A stretch of 64,000 nucleotides of DNA, from the NCBI RefSeq assembly GCF_043290135.1, contig NC_134710.1, positions 462,931,376-462,995,375 of the forward strand. The letters run 5' to 3'. How positions within the stretch are numbered: the first letter of the stretch is position 1; each line of letters opens with the position of its first letter. The translations under genes were made by a program, and so were the position numbers. The notes under the pieces are model-generated. The model did no database searches, was not told the DNA's origin, and saw only the letters and a list, made by a program, of their open reading frames with translations. Source of the DNA: Rhipicephalus microplus (taxonomy: Eukaryota; Arthropoda; Arachnida; Ixodida; Ixodidae). This document shows positions 32,591 through 43,489 of this stretch, piece by piece.

Positions 32591-33143
32591 ACATTTTGGC
32601 AGTCCGATAGATAATTTCATATTTCAAGTTTTATTGGTTTTATTTTGTTCTACAGAGTATGCCACCAGGTTTCAATAAACTTATTACATAAACGAACATA
32701 GCTGCATGCTTTTCCTTGATTCAGGGTGCTCGAACTGTGAAGGCACAGCACACTCCTGCAGAAGACGTTTATGGAGACCGCCCCTGAGGTCGTCTGGCCT
32801 GAAGTGTGCGGGACAAAGTGTGTGATGGCTTGCCGGCTTAAACTATAGCTGTTGCATGGCATCAAGCAATTTCCGCAGGGGAGGTGCGGTCTCTAGAGGA
32901 AATCTGCATGAAGGGTTCAAAAAACACCGGAATGCAACTACAGTGAAAATATAAACTTATTTTGTAAACTACGAATATGCTGTCTGCTCGGTAGTTTTTT
33001 TTCTCTTTTAAACTTCAGCGGTTGACTTGAGAGGCTACTAGGAGTAATATTTGTCTTTATTTCCTGTGCAACACTTAGTTGTCAAGAAGCACATATATGT
33101 GAAGGTTATTTATTGCATAACTTCATTCTCGATAACATCAAAG
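32591..33143. other. No recognised feature
   Basis: No coding or repeat signal was seen apart from short chance frames. Confidence 0.45.
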
Positions 33144-33292
33144 CACGGGTGTAGCCAGAGGGGGGGGTTTAAGGTTACCACCCCCCCCCCCTCTGGCTAC
33201 ACCCGAAACTTTTCAGTTTTGCTTGCGTATGTACGCATGCACACACATCAACCTACGCACGAATTTCTCAAAGAGAAATTTCGGCTACGCCA
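33144..33292. repeat. GTAGCCAG-type repeat with G-rich hairpin (hAT MITE-like)
   Basis: GGGTGTAGCCAGAGGGGGGG and its complement CCCCCCTCTGGCTACACCC are separated by about 20 bp, forming a long G/C-rich hairpin (33148-33206). The following segment ends GAAATTTCGGCTACGCC near 33290. The terminal CACGGGTGTAGCCAG resembles the CAGGGGCGTAGCCAG end of the hAT MITE at 58244-58599. No target duplication was found, so this copy is rearranged. Confidence 0.6.
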
Positions 33293-33299
33293 TTGCAGT

Positions 33300-35102
33300 A
33301 CAGCATTCACTATTGTAGACGAAATGAAATAACTAGAACACCAGTGAAGTCACACACGAAGGGCTGGCGAAAGACGCTTCCGCTCCAACTTCGTGTCTGG
33401 CTGCTTGGTCCTGTTTTGTTTCTTATACCTCGGCCAGTCAGCGCAATTAAATGTTCCTTTACCGCTTACCTGTGGTGTGACAAGCTTTTCTGCCGGCTTC
33501 GTACACTTCTGAGCAGTAGAGGTAAGCAAAACGCCATGACACCGTGACGGTAGTTCATATACCGGCACTTAGCGCGGGTGCACCATAAAGCAGATGGCAG
33601 TTACACAAGTTTTCTTTTGCACAGGATGAGTTCTTTTGTAACCGCCGTAGAGTTTTGCTTTTGAAACTAGTTAATAAAAGACTAAAATAGTAGTAGTAAA
33701 AAGCCTCAATCTTAAACTTCAAAAACTATTCTCAATGTACTGCTGAATTTGGGAGGGAAACCAACCGTGGTGCTCTAGCGCTGTCCGCTACTTACTACTT
33801 ACGTTTTGCCTCAATTTAAAGTTTCTGTCAACGTATATTTTATTACAGATATTATAATAAACTGAACAAATCTTTTATCTTCGCAATGTTTTTATTTCAA
33901 ATTGCATTTGAAGCCGTATTCACGCTTTAGGCCAAGCCTCGCCCACCACCAGCCAACCAATGCCTCGTAGACACATATAACGTCATTCTCAGCACTCCAA
34001 CTGCGCTGCTCAAGGTAATTCGCATAGACGGCGGCACCACACTTCCCTCTAGGCATTTGTGAGAAACTGTATGTGCTCGATGCCTGCGATAGAGTGTACC
34101 TGCGAGTTGCGCCGCAAGAGACACTCATCGGCGTCCCTGCCACTAGCGGTCTGTAACCATAGTGTAATAGCAGCTTCGGCTGATTGCAGCAGTAGCGTTT
34201 TCTGTGCACTCGTGCAATGCCGTACGTTCATCTGGGCATATAGTTTCGTAGTATACACTAGAGGGATCTTTGGCGCTAGTGTCTATGGGAGCTACAACGC
34301 ACAACGCTTCAGGAATGATGGGTAGTAAACACATTTGTCTAATCATCGTACTTCTGGCCTGCTTTGGGCTCCGTGTGGGTTTGTGTGGCTTGGAGCTGTT
34401 TTTTCTTACATTTTCAAATCCTTTCTCTTACCTTTTCAAACGACTTACCTTTTCAAATTGTGTCATGAATTTCAAAAGGAATCTTTCTTTCAAAACAAAA
34501 CTATAACATAGCAATAAACACAGCTGCAAGTACGTTTCACCGCTCGCAAGTATGAAGACTAGGCAAATGTGTGTCCTACCCTCCATTCCCATGGTCGATG
34601 TACGATCACAGCCATAGAGTTTCTCCCAATCACACCTAAAGAGAAATCTGGCGCTAGTGAGCTCCTGGATGCAAGGGAATGACGGGATACGTGAGCTTCA
34701 AACTTGGCTCGGATTTGTATACCTCAAAGACGCGTCTGGATTCACGTAAAATGATTGTTTTCTTACTAAAAGAGCACGTAATAAGCGACCTTATTTTGAC
34801 ACTGCGAAGAAACGTGTTTTATGTAACACTATAACTTTCTGCGTTCATGTACAATTTTAGGAAGCGTAAGTAGTAATAAACGGCTGCTGAACTTGGTAGG
34901 CAGACGACAAAACGAGCAATCTTACCGCCATGTTTATGTCGTCTGTTTCTTTCTTTCATCGTTTTTTGTGCGTATAGTGAAAAAGGATATGATCTATTGG
35001 CACGACTGGCTCGGCTCCGGCGTGAGCTTTCGAGCGGATGCCTCCTGGCAGCGCCACTGCTGCTTTTTATGCCAGCTTCGGCTGCGTTGTCGGCCCGTCG
35101 CG
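33300..35102. other. No recognised feature
   Basis: Several 60-105 codon frames occur on both strands, but none shows a family motif. The sequence is mostly AT-rich, with a short GC-rich stretch near 35020-35100. Confidence 0.45.
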
Positions 35103-35373
35103 GACTCCCGCAGAGTGCCCCGCCGCGGAAGTCTAGTGGCTAAGGTACTCGGCTTCTGACCCGCAGGTTGCGGGTTTAAATCCCGGCTGCAGCGGCTGCA
35201 TTTCCGGTGGAGGCGGAAATGTTGTAGGCCCGTGTACTCAGATTTGTGTGCACGTTAAAAACCCCAGGTGGTCGAAATTTTCGTAGCCCTCCACTACGGC
35301 GTCTCTAATAATCATATGGTGGTTTTGGGACGTTAAACCCCCCATATCAATCAATCAATCGACTCCTGCAGAG
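35103..35373 (+). mobile_element. tRNA-derived SINE (Ruka-like), full length
   Basis: 35116-35360 carries the tRNA-like head: CCGCCGCGGAAGTCTAGTGG, an A box within TAGTGGCTAAGGTACTCGG, and GGGTTTAAATCCC as the B box. The body with CCCCAGGTGGTCG and a TCAATCAATC tail follows. GACTCCCGCAGAG (35103-35115) and GACTCCTGCAGAG (35361-35373) form a 13-bp target duplication with one mismatch. RNA polymerase III would transcribe such a unit from the internal boxes. Confidence 0.92.
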
Positions 35374-35379
35374 CAGCGG

Positions 35380-36610
35380 ATGTGATTACTTTTAACACGT
35401 GCTTGCTTCCCGGTTCATGGAAACGTAAATTACGAGGTTAGTTATTGCGTGGATAACCTAGCAAAAGCGTTGGCACGGCATCAGTAGCTAGTTACGATTT
35501 TCCTCGGGAATACGCACTTCACTGGCGTTTATTCGCGTAGAATGTATCTTGGCTCAAAATGATGTTCGCCCACCGCTCAAGTTTTGGTCAGAGGCTTGTC
35601 AGCCCTCTGGAGGTTGCGCTCCCACTTTCTGTGAAGACCGTCATCACTCGCAGCTACAAACAGCGACGCCTTCGGAGCGCCCCGGTTACCGATTGGGCAG
35701 CCCGGAGCAAAGCAATGAGAATTTTTTCTCCGCTTCGACACGTTGTGAGCTACTTGTTTGTTGGTGCGGGATATCTCGCAAAGTACAGACTCCACCCAAT
35801 ACTGGCGAGACAATGCAGCAGACTGCAACGGAACATGTACAGAGGAGTAGCTTGTAGGAACTGGAAATGCAATGATCCGGCCTGCAAGAGACGCTCATCG
35901 GCTCCGCTCTCTTATGCGGCCCGTGGCCCCCAAGGGCGCGATACACGTCTCGCAAGAACACTTTTTAAGAAGCACGCACCCGGGTTAGAGGAATAAAAAG
36001 CGCGTTTTATGTGCTCTTGTATTTTTTGGCCATCTATGGGCCTCTTGTCTATATCGCTCGGGCTAAAAGTATGAGGAACATCTGCGAATGACAAAAAAGC
36101 GACAGCAGCATGCTTCCCGTTTATGGCATTGGCCTTAACGCGTACTCAACACGGTAGTAGATGTAACACAATACAAGACCCGAAAGAAAAGCAGCATTGT
36201 TACTTTTTCATGTTTTGTTGGGCTGACACTATCATATAGGATAGCCCTTATCTATGCCTTCCTTGCGCTTTAGTCAGTCGGATTTACGAATACATACACT
36301 CGCGGGCCAGATTAACGGTTTCTACAGAAATGCGGACACAACACTTCTTTGGCACCACAGCTGTTCGCAATCTGGTCATTCACCAACGAACACGAGCACA
36401 ACCACAAGCAGCACACATCACAACTCTGAAGAGCTCGACAGCACACAGAGATCGATGCAACAAGCGTAGTTTTTCGTCAAAACGCAGTAATGCTGCAGTG
36501 ACTGCAACTTCTATGCGAACGTGCCGCCGAATGCCGGCGTCGGTTGCGTTGTGTGCCAGCTCAGCGCTCAACGCAACTAGCGTCGTCAGCCCGTTGAAAT
36601 ATAAGGTACA
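35380..36610. other. No recognised feature
   Basis: Frames up to 145 codons (35559-35996) show no recognisable motif. No repeat was identified. Confidence 0.4.
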
Positions 36611-36611
36611 C

Positions 36612-36660
36612 TCTTAGAAAAAAGTTAGCAATCGGTTAGTAAACACATGTGTTTACTAGT
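36612..36660 (+). repeat. CACTCTTAGAAAA terminus-like sequence
   Basis: CACTCTTAGAAAAAAGTTAG here resembles, in reverse complement, the TTTTCTAAGAGTG at 7584-7596. A small palindrome AAACACATGTGTTT (36643-36656) follows. It is possibly one end of a CACTA-like MITE cut by the LINE D insertion just downstream. Confidence 0.35.
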
Positions 36661-36723
36661 TTCTGCAGTATTTTGCTACCTTAACGGCATACTTCTACTA
36701 CGTTCGCGGCATATATAGCCGAT

Positions 36724-39184
36724 TATAGCCGGAGCTGTTTATCGTCCACCTAGCTCGTCTGTAGCAGCATTCATTTCTACTATGGAAACTGTCTTAGACC
36801 CTTTGATAGCCTACAACCGCCCACTGGTTATATGTGGTGATTTTAACGTCGATCTACTTAAAGATGAATACCCTGACTATGTATTGATGCTCCAGTCATA
36901 TAATCTAATGAACGTTATCAATGCCCCTACACGAATAAGTGATAACTGTTCCTCACTTATTGATCATATTATTTGTGGAACTGATATGAGTGTTTTCGCC
37001 GGAGTGTATGACGTTACTATTGCTGATCACTGCCCCACTTTTCTGTTTGTGCCTAATGCTAATTTAGGACCTCCATGCCATAACTCAAAACGAGTTAAGC
37101 GGACAAACTACGCTGTAGTGCGCAAATTACTTGAGCGTACGGATTTTGAAGCCTTGTACCACAGTAATGTTCACACTGAATGGGAAAACTTTATTTGCCA
37201 AATAATGGAGGCAATTAGCCAATCAACCCAAGAATACACAGGCCAAAAACACAAGGAAGCAATATGTCCTTGGGTGACGCGGGACATACTGAATGTTATA
37301 AAGAAAAAAGATACATACTTCACTAGATGGAAACAAAACAAAACAAATGAATACTATGAAAAGCAGTTTAAACACTTCAGAAACAAATCAGTTGGGATGT
37401 TAAGGAAAGCCAAGAAGCAGTATTACAGTGCTAAAACAGTCCAACAGAGCGGTGACATCAAGCAGGTATGGAAGCTAGTGCGTGAAGTTACGGGAATAGG
37501 CGAAAAAAAGCGCATTGCTCCGGATAATCCTACAACAAATACCGCTGATAACTTCAATAACTTTTTTACCAATGTTGGTAACAACTTTCCTGCTCAATCT
37601 CAAGCAGATCCTCTACATTCTTGCCAAAACAAAATATTTGAGGAACACTTTCAGCTTGCAAGCGTAACCACTGAGGAAATTAGGTCAGAAATCCTAAAAC
37701 TCCCATGCAATAAAGCCGTTGGTCATGATGGGATTACTACAAAACTACTGAAGGTAAATGTAGACCTTCTTTCGGAGCCTCTTTCCCGTATCATGAATAA
37801 CTGCCTTCAAAATGGAACTTACCCAAATATCCTAAAGATAGCGAGAGTCGTACCTATTTACAAATCCGGGGATCGAGAAAATCCGAGCAGTTACCGTCCC
37901 ATCTCGGTGCTCAGCATTGTTAACACGCTTTTTGAAAAGGTAATTAGGTCCCATCTCTGTCGATTTCTAAGCTCAAACGACATAATCTGCCCTGAGCAAC
38001 ATGGCTTCATCACAAATAGGTCAACGAGCACAGCTGTTTTTACACTAGCACAGTTCGTCAACTCAGTACTTCATGATAACGAAATTGCCGTCAGCGTTTT
38101 CTTGGATATAAAAAAAGCATTCGATACTGTTTCGCATTCCATTTTATTAAAGAAATTAGAATCTTATTATGGCTTCACCGAGAAGACACTTCGGTTATTT
38201 TCTAGTTATCTGGCAGATAGAAAACAATGCGTCGTGTTTGACCGTATATCTTCAGGATTTAGAAAAATAACATGTGGAATACCCCAGGAAACCGTGCTAG
38301 GTCCTATGTTGTTTTCACTATACATAAATGACCTACCATCTGCTCTTTCACGCAAAACCATAATGTACGCTGATGACACTGCATTGCTTTTTCGAGGTAA
38401 CTTTCTGTGCACGCTAAAAGAAGAAATCACGGCAGAGTTGGCACAGATTTCCGCATGGTTCGCCCGCAACAAGCTCGCATTAAATGTAGCCAAAACTAAA
38501 TATATCATATTTCATTCCAGAAGAAAAAACCTCAATTATAGTCACCTGGACTTAGAAATTAACGACGCGCCCATTGAGCGCGTTTCCGCGTTTAAATACT
38601 TAGGGGTTCTAATAGATGAAAACCTGAATTGGAAAGATGAGGTTAATTACATATCCAAAAAGCTTGCTTTCGCATGCTTCACGCTCATTAAGGCCAAATG
38701 TTACTTTCCATATAACGTGCTACGATCATTATACTTTTCTATATTTCACTCTCAACTCAGTTATTGTAGCGAAATATGGGGCTTTACTTATCTAACGTAT
38801 ATAGCACCGATCATACGATTGCAAAAACGCGCCTTAAGAATTATTACGGCATCGTCCTCTTGTTGCCCAAGCTCAGATTTGTTTTCATCTACTCAGATAC
38901 TGCCTTTCACGTCTCAGCGAAATTATAAAACCGCGGTGTTGATAAATTCTATCATTAACACCAATTTTTCACTACCTGTGAGTGCGTTTTCTACACCGAC
39001 CCGTAACACAAGGCATGCAGGCAACGGCAACTTCAACCTCCCTACTTGTAGGAATGTATATGGCGAACGGTTAATACAATTCACTGGTGCTAAAATCTGG
39101 AACACAATTCCACTTGAAATTAAACTTGCCCGCAACTTTAAATTCACTTGTAAAATGCATTTTGTAAGTTTTTCATGTTCTTAA
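36724..39184 (+). CDS. LINE D ORF2: endonuclease C-terminus plus reverse transcriptase (800 codons open)
   Basis: The coding frame enters at about 36724 (AVYRPPSSSVAAFIST) and is open from the ATG at 36782 to 39184. The EEP part keeps LVICGDFNVDLLKDEYPDY, SLIDHIICG and ADHCPTFLF, but its N-terminal half is missing, so the copy is 5' truncated. The RT has NKAVGHDGITTKLLK, SYRPISVLSIVNTLFEKVI, PEQHGFITNRSTSTAVF, VFLDIKKAFDTVSHS, CGIPQETVLGPMLFSLYIND and the catalytic MYADDTALLF. GIPQETVLGP departs from the usual GIPQGTVLGP, a G-to-E change in a conserved loop. The C-terminal part (FKYLGVLIDENLNW, RHAGNGNFNLPTCRNVYG) is complete. It belongs to the CR1/Jockey group, has no RNase H, and is the youngest-looking LINE in the window. 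Confidence 0.9.
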
Positions 39185-39650
39185 CCAAAGTTAAGCTCAC
39201 GTCCACACTTTTTTACGACTCATCTGGCATAGTTCTTTTTCTTTCCTTCTTTTTGTTTCTAGTTCTGAAGTGAGTTCGATTGTATTGATTTCTTCAACGC
39301 AGTTAATGTTGTGCACAAATGGTGCTAAATATTTTGTGGTATCACTATCTTCTGTATTGTTACAATGTATGCCTTTAGTTCTTTATCACTTGTGTACTAA
39401 AGTATTTGCAGCAATTTAGCATTTATTGTCATGTGTATTTAATTCGATAAAATATACCTTAAAAGCTACCCTGTCATTGAATTTGTGTATAGATTCATAA
39501 TCATATTAACTGCACCTCTGCTCCTGACATGTAATAAAATAATCATGTTATAGATTGGACCACTGACTAGCCACACAGGGGTAATGGTCCAAATACTTTT
39601 GTAACCATGTTTTTGTATTACGTTGATTGAATAAACACTGAATATGAATA
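39185..39650 (+). other. LINE D 3' UTR
   Basis: About 460 bp of non-coding sequence follows the stop, ending with TTGATTGAATAAACACTG and short GAATAT repeats. The GAATAAA and the repeat tail fit a LINE 3' end. Confidence 0.6.
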
Positions 39651-40080
39651 TGATACTAACTAGGGAACCTTTTTTAGTGTTTTTAACTAAGCAACTACTA
39701 AGTCACCTACGTTCCCAGATCGGTCGTAGATGCCGCAGTACGTTTCACCGTTATGGTGATATAGTAAGGACAGTTCACGCAAATTCTAATTTTATTGACT
39801 ATCTTGAAAGAGCAGTTTCGTACTAGGTAATGGCACACACATAAGTAAATAGAAGGGGACATGATGATGCATAGAAAACAACAATTGTATTTTAAATTCT
39901 GTAACTGCTAACCAGTACGCGGTGTGTGGTCCCCAGCAGGGGTATCTATAGTCTTCTAACGGCTGCTACAGTAGAATTCAGATATGTCCAAATTTTGAAG
40001 ATTTACTTGTGTGTGTGTTCTCATGATCCGCTTCTATAGGTTCTCATACTGATGTGAGTATATAATCATGCGAGGATGAA
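39651..40080. other. No recognised feature
   Basis: Non-coding. The 60-codon frame 39644-39826 has no family motif. Confidence 0.45.
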
Positions 40081-40085
40081 AACAA

Positions 40086-40200
40086 TATGCTCATATGAAC
40101 TCATATGAGCATACCTTATGCTCATATGAGCCAACATGAGCATATGAGATTCACATATGATCATACATATGTGAATATGATTTCATCATGTGATCATTTT
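40086..40200. repeat. Nested CTCATATGAG palindrome cluster
   Basis: Within 115 bp there are repeated units of TGCTCATATGAG in both orientations, then CACATATGATCATACATATG, giving several overlapping palindromes built around CATATG. The block can form a cruciform or alternative hairpins. No terminal repeats or flanking duplication were found. Confidence 0.7.
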
Positions 40201-40247
40201 GTCAATTCTCTAAAAGTATGTTGCGGTAATACACACTTAACCCAGTA

Positions 40248-40786
40248 TAGTTACGTGGCGTAATTAAAAGCCATCACTATTTTTCGAGGGCCCCTCCCAA
40301 GATTCGGATTCACAAGGAGAGAGCACGCTTTTGTCCTCCGCCTCCGCGTTAGTCAGCCGACGACGGCGAAAAGAATGCATCACCTAACGGGAAAGAGAGG
40401 CCCGTCGTGCTCGCATTGCGCATTGCCCGCAACCAGAAACACTAGATCATATTCTGCTGCGGTGTGGGGCCTATACTGATGAGCACCGGCCCCGCTACGG
40501 TTATCTAGTGGCTAACGTACTCGGCAGCTGACCCTCAGGTCGCGGGATTAAACCCCGGCTGCGGCGGCTGCATTTCCGATGGAGGCCGAAATGTTGTAGC
40601 CTCGTGTGCTCAGATTTAGGTGCACGTAAAAGAACCCCAGGTGGTGGAAATCTCGGGAGCCCTCCACCACGGCGTCTTTCATAATCAAATGGTGGTTCTG
40701 GGTTGTTAAAGCCCACAAATCAATCAGTCAATCAACCGGTATAGTTACGTGACGTAAATAAAAGCCATTATTATTTTCCTAGGGCC
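40248..40786 (+). mobile_element. Ruka-like SINE flanked by a 47-bp direct repeat
   Basis: The SINE at about 40486-40735 reads CCCCGCTACGGTTATCTAGT, GGCTAACGTACTCGGCAGC, GGGATTAAACCCC as B box, the CCCCAGGTGGTGG body and a TCAATCAGTCAATC tail. Outside it, TATAGTTACGTGGCGTAATT with following sequence (40248-40294) recurs at 40740-40786 (GTATAGTTACGTGACG). The ~490-bp interval between copies is larger than the SINE, so the direct repeat reflects a segmental duplication or a larger composite insertion, not the SINE target site alone. Confidence 0.85.
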
Positions 40787-40911
40787 GCGTCAATTCGTTT
40801 TTTTTATCATGTACTTTTGTAATAAAATCATTTTTACATAGCCACGCACACGAACATTTAACTAATAGGCGTAAACCTCTATTTGCGGGGGTTACAAAAA
40901 ATTTAGTAATG

Positions 40912-41327
40912 AACTAACCACTCGAGTCAGCGCTATTCACTTACTAACCTATGTATTATTTTAAGTACCCCCCGACATATAGATTTAACAAAGCCTGTTA
41001 GTATTCGGGCTAGTGTTGCTTGCGAGACCAACGAGGTAGTTCTTTTCACTAGAGTTACTTTTACTAGCTCCAGATTCTGTGACAAATAACGGGCTAGTAC
41101 TTACTTAGTGAATGTACCAACCTTTTTCCTGAAAGTGTAGAGCTTCCAGGCCTTGACGAAGTTTCTTCAGGCGGTGGTGGCTCAACGCGCCAAACTCACA
41201 CATACTCGCGCGCATGCTCTGATTGACTCTCGCGCTGCCCACGCTATTCAGAGAATACGCCGCTGGCACGCACTCGGCTCGTGTACCTGACATGAAAAGG
41301 CGCAGTGGTGCCACGACAAATCCTACA
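40912..41327 (+). repeat. Dispersed repeat R1, copy 2
   Basis: It aligns along its length with 7371-7790, from AACTAACCACTCGAGTCAG to CACGACAAATCC, including ACGGGCTAGTACTTA and CCAAACTCACACATA. It is followed at once by a TACACTCTAAGGCAAAAGGG block and the minisatellite. Confidence 0.75.
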
Positions 41328-41454
41328 CTCTAAGGCAAAAGGGTGCTAAAAGGGTGTGTCGTTCGTCCTTTTGGGGACTAATGGGGCTGCCACAACCATT
41401 CATCCTTTTTTGGGTTTAACAACATCCGGTTCAACAGTTAGTCGCAATATATTT

Positions 41455-41720
41455 GCACCTTATCAGACTAACGCTTAGTCCCCACAGAAGCACCTTATAG
41501 ACCAACAGTTAGTCCCCACGGATACACCTTATAAATTAACAGTTAGTCCTCACGGATACACCTTATGGTTTAATTGTTAGTCTCCACAAATACACCCTAT
41601 AGACTAATAGCTAGTACCCACGGACATACCTTATAATTTAACAGTTAGTCCCCACAGATGCACTTTATAGACTAACAGGTAGTCCACACAGATACGGTCT
41701 ATGAACTAGCAATTACCACA
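41455..41720. repeat. 34-35 bp minisatellite, about eight units
   Basis: Successive units share CACCTTATAGACTAACAG followed by TTAGTCCCCACGGAT, with 34-35 nt period and 10-25% divergence. They start near 41455, 41490, 41525, 41559, 41593, 41627, 41661 and 41695. The array runs directly into the broken integrase end of Gypsy-4. Confidence 0.85.
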
Positions 41721-42186
41721 ATACACCGGTTTCCTGATGAAGACGCGGGAAATGACCCCAGGACGTCCATGCCAATCTGATAGAAGGGAGCCTTTGATGA
41801 GCCTATTGGTTGCAGTAGTCCCGCTGGTCGTAAAGGTGGAATCTTACGTCACTGACAGTCGCGACATGTGCGAACGTAGTGCGTCACAGTCTTTGCGAGA
41901 CGAGGCCAGTAGTAGGATCGTTGAATTCGTTGCAATGTGCACGTATAGCCGAAGTGTCCGGACGACGGCTCATCATGACACGCACGTAAAATGTCACCAC
42001 GAAGCGTAGCAGATGCTTAGCTTGTGTAGGATTAAAGTTGTTTTTATAAAGCATTCCATCGCGGAAACAAAAGGAGGATAGTGAGCGTGCAAAGCTTCGA
42101 GGAGGGTGGGAATCGCGTTCTTCCAGGTAGTCAATGAGCGGGATGAGCTCCGAGTCATGGCGCTGTTGCTCAGCCAAGCGGGTCAC
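41710..42186 (-). pseudogene. Gypsy-4 pol: RNase H-integrase linker and integrase N-terminus
   Basis: The minus strand reads LAEQQRHDSELIPLIDYLEE, FARSLSSFCFRDGMLYKNNF, then in other frames GHFGYTCTLQRIQRSYYWPR, HYVRTCRDCQ (zinc-binding HHCC region), and QIGMDVLGSFPASSSGNRC at the start of the DDE core. The sequence stops at VVIA against the minisatellite, so the catalytic core is lost. Several frameshifts occur. Confidence 0.8.
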
Positions 42187-43313
42187 TGATTCGACAGAAA
42201 GAAAAGTGTCGTCGTCTTCAAGGTCAGTTTTGGCATTTTCTACCGGTGTACGTGAGAGAAAGTCGGCGTCGGTGTGTTTCCGTCCAGATTTGTGGGTGAT
42301 GGTGGCATCGAAATCTTGTAGCCGAAGGCTTCATCGTGCTAGACGACCTGAGGGATCTTTCAGATTTAAGAGACAACAAAGAGAATGGTGGTCGCTAACT
42401 CCCCTAACGGGCGGCTGTACAAGCATGTGCGGAACTTTGTTACGGCCCAGACAACAGCGAGGCATCCCTTTTCGGTTGCAGAATAGTTATTTTTCCGCTG
42501 GGGATAACGTTCTGCTCGCATAAGCGATCACGCGCTCTACGCTATTATGCCAATGAACTAATACCGCTCCTAGTCCAACGTTGCTGGCGTCAGTGTGTAA
42601 TTCCTTGTCAACGCTTTCGTCAAACTGACCCAGTACAGGCGGAGCCTGGAGGAGGTCTTTTGTTAGCTTGTTGAGGGGTTCAGCAACCTTCGAAAAGTTT
42701 TTGACAAAGCGCCTGTAATACGCACAGAGCCCCACATATCGGCATAGGTCGCGCATATTTCTGGGCACGGGAAAGGTGGCAACGGTGCGGGTTTTCTTCG
42801 GATCTGGGCAGATGCCGGCATGGTTCACAACGTGACCAAGGAACTTCAATTCTTCATATCCAAAATGGCATTTTTCGGTTTGAGAAAAAGCCCCGCGGTT
42901 CCGATTGCTTGAAGAACTGCCTGAAGGCGTTGGACGTGTTGTTCAAACATGTCTGCAAAGACCACTACGTAATCAAGGTAAACAAGACATGATTGTCGTT
43001 TGAACTTCGTGAGGACCGTATCTGTCATTCTTTGGAAAGTAACTGGCACTGAGCATAGACCAAAACGCAATACCTTTAACTCGTACAGGCCATCAAAAGT
43101 AATAAATGCCGTCTTTTCGCGGTCGCGCTCATCCACGGCGATTTTCCAGTAGCCACTAGGCAAATCCATGGAGGAAAAATATTTAGCGTTGCGCATACGG
43201 TCTAACGAGTCATCTATCTGGGCTAGAGGATAAACGTCCTTTTTGGTGACCCTGTTCAGTTTACGGTAATGAACGCAAAAACGCAACGTACCGTCCTTCT
43301 TTTTTACTGGCAC
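42187..43313 (-). pseudogene. Gypsy-4 pol: reverse transcriptase and RNase H
   Basis: From 43313 on the minus strand: PVKKKDGTLRFCVHYRKLNR, YPLAQIDDSLDRMRNAKYF, SSMDLPSGYWKIAVDERDRE and RFGLCSVPVTFQRMTDTVL. The catalytic site reads YLDYVVVFAD instead of YLDD. The second frame (42849-42487) continues LGHVVNHAGICPDPKKTRTV, VGLCAYYRRFVKNFSKVAEP, then RNase H ([28 protein letters not shown]). The remaining RNase H (SDHHSLC-like) is scrambled down to 42187. It is dead through frameshifts and the altered active site. Confidence 0.88.
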
Positions 43314-43489
43314 AACTGGCGAAGCCCAGGTATTAGTCGATGGCTGAATGACGTCATCCTGAAGCGTCCGCTGGACTTAGTCACGTATAGCGTCTTGCTC
43401 TTTTTTTTTATGACACCCTATAGGCATGTTGTCGGATGGGTCTCTCGGTGGTTTCCGTGATGATACGATGCTGAGCAAGTGGTGTCTGT

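Noticed and set aside
35116..35360. tRNA gene from the A and B boxes
   Set aside because: The boxes belong to the SINE head; the body and TCAATC tail identify a retroposon.
35559..35996. 145-codon frame as a host exon
   Set aside because: No domain, no splice context and equally long frames on the opposite strand.
41455..41720. Possible CRISPR-like array
   Set aside because: The units are contiguous and diverged with no unique spacers, and the context is animal transposon DNA; it is a minisatellite.
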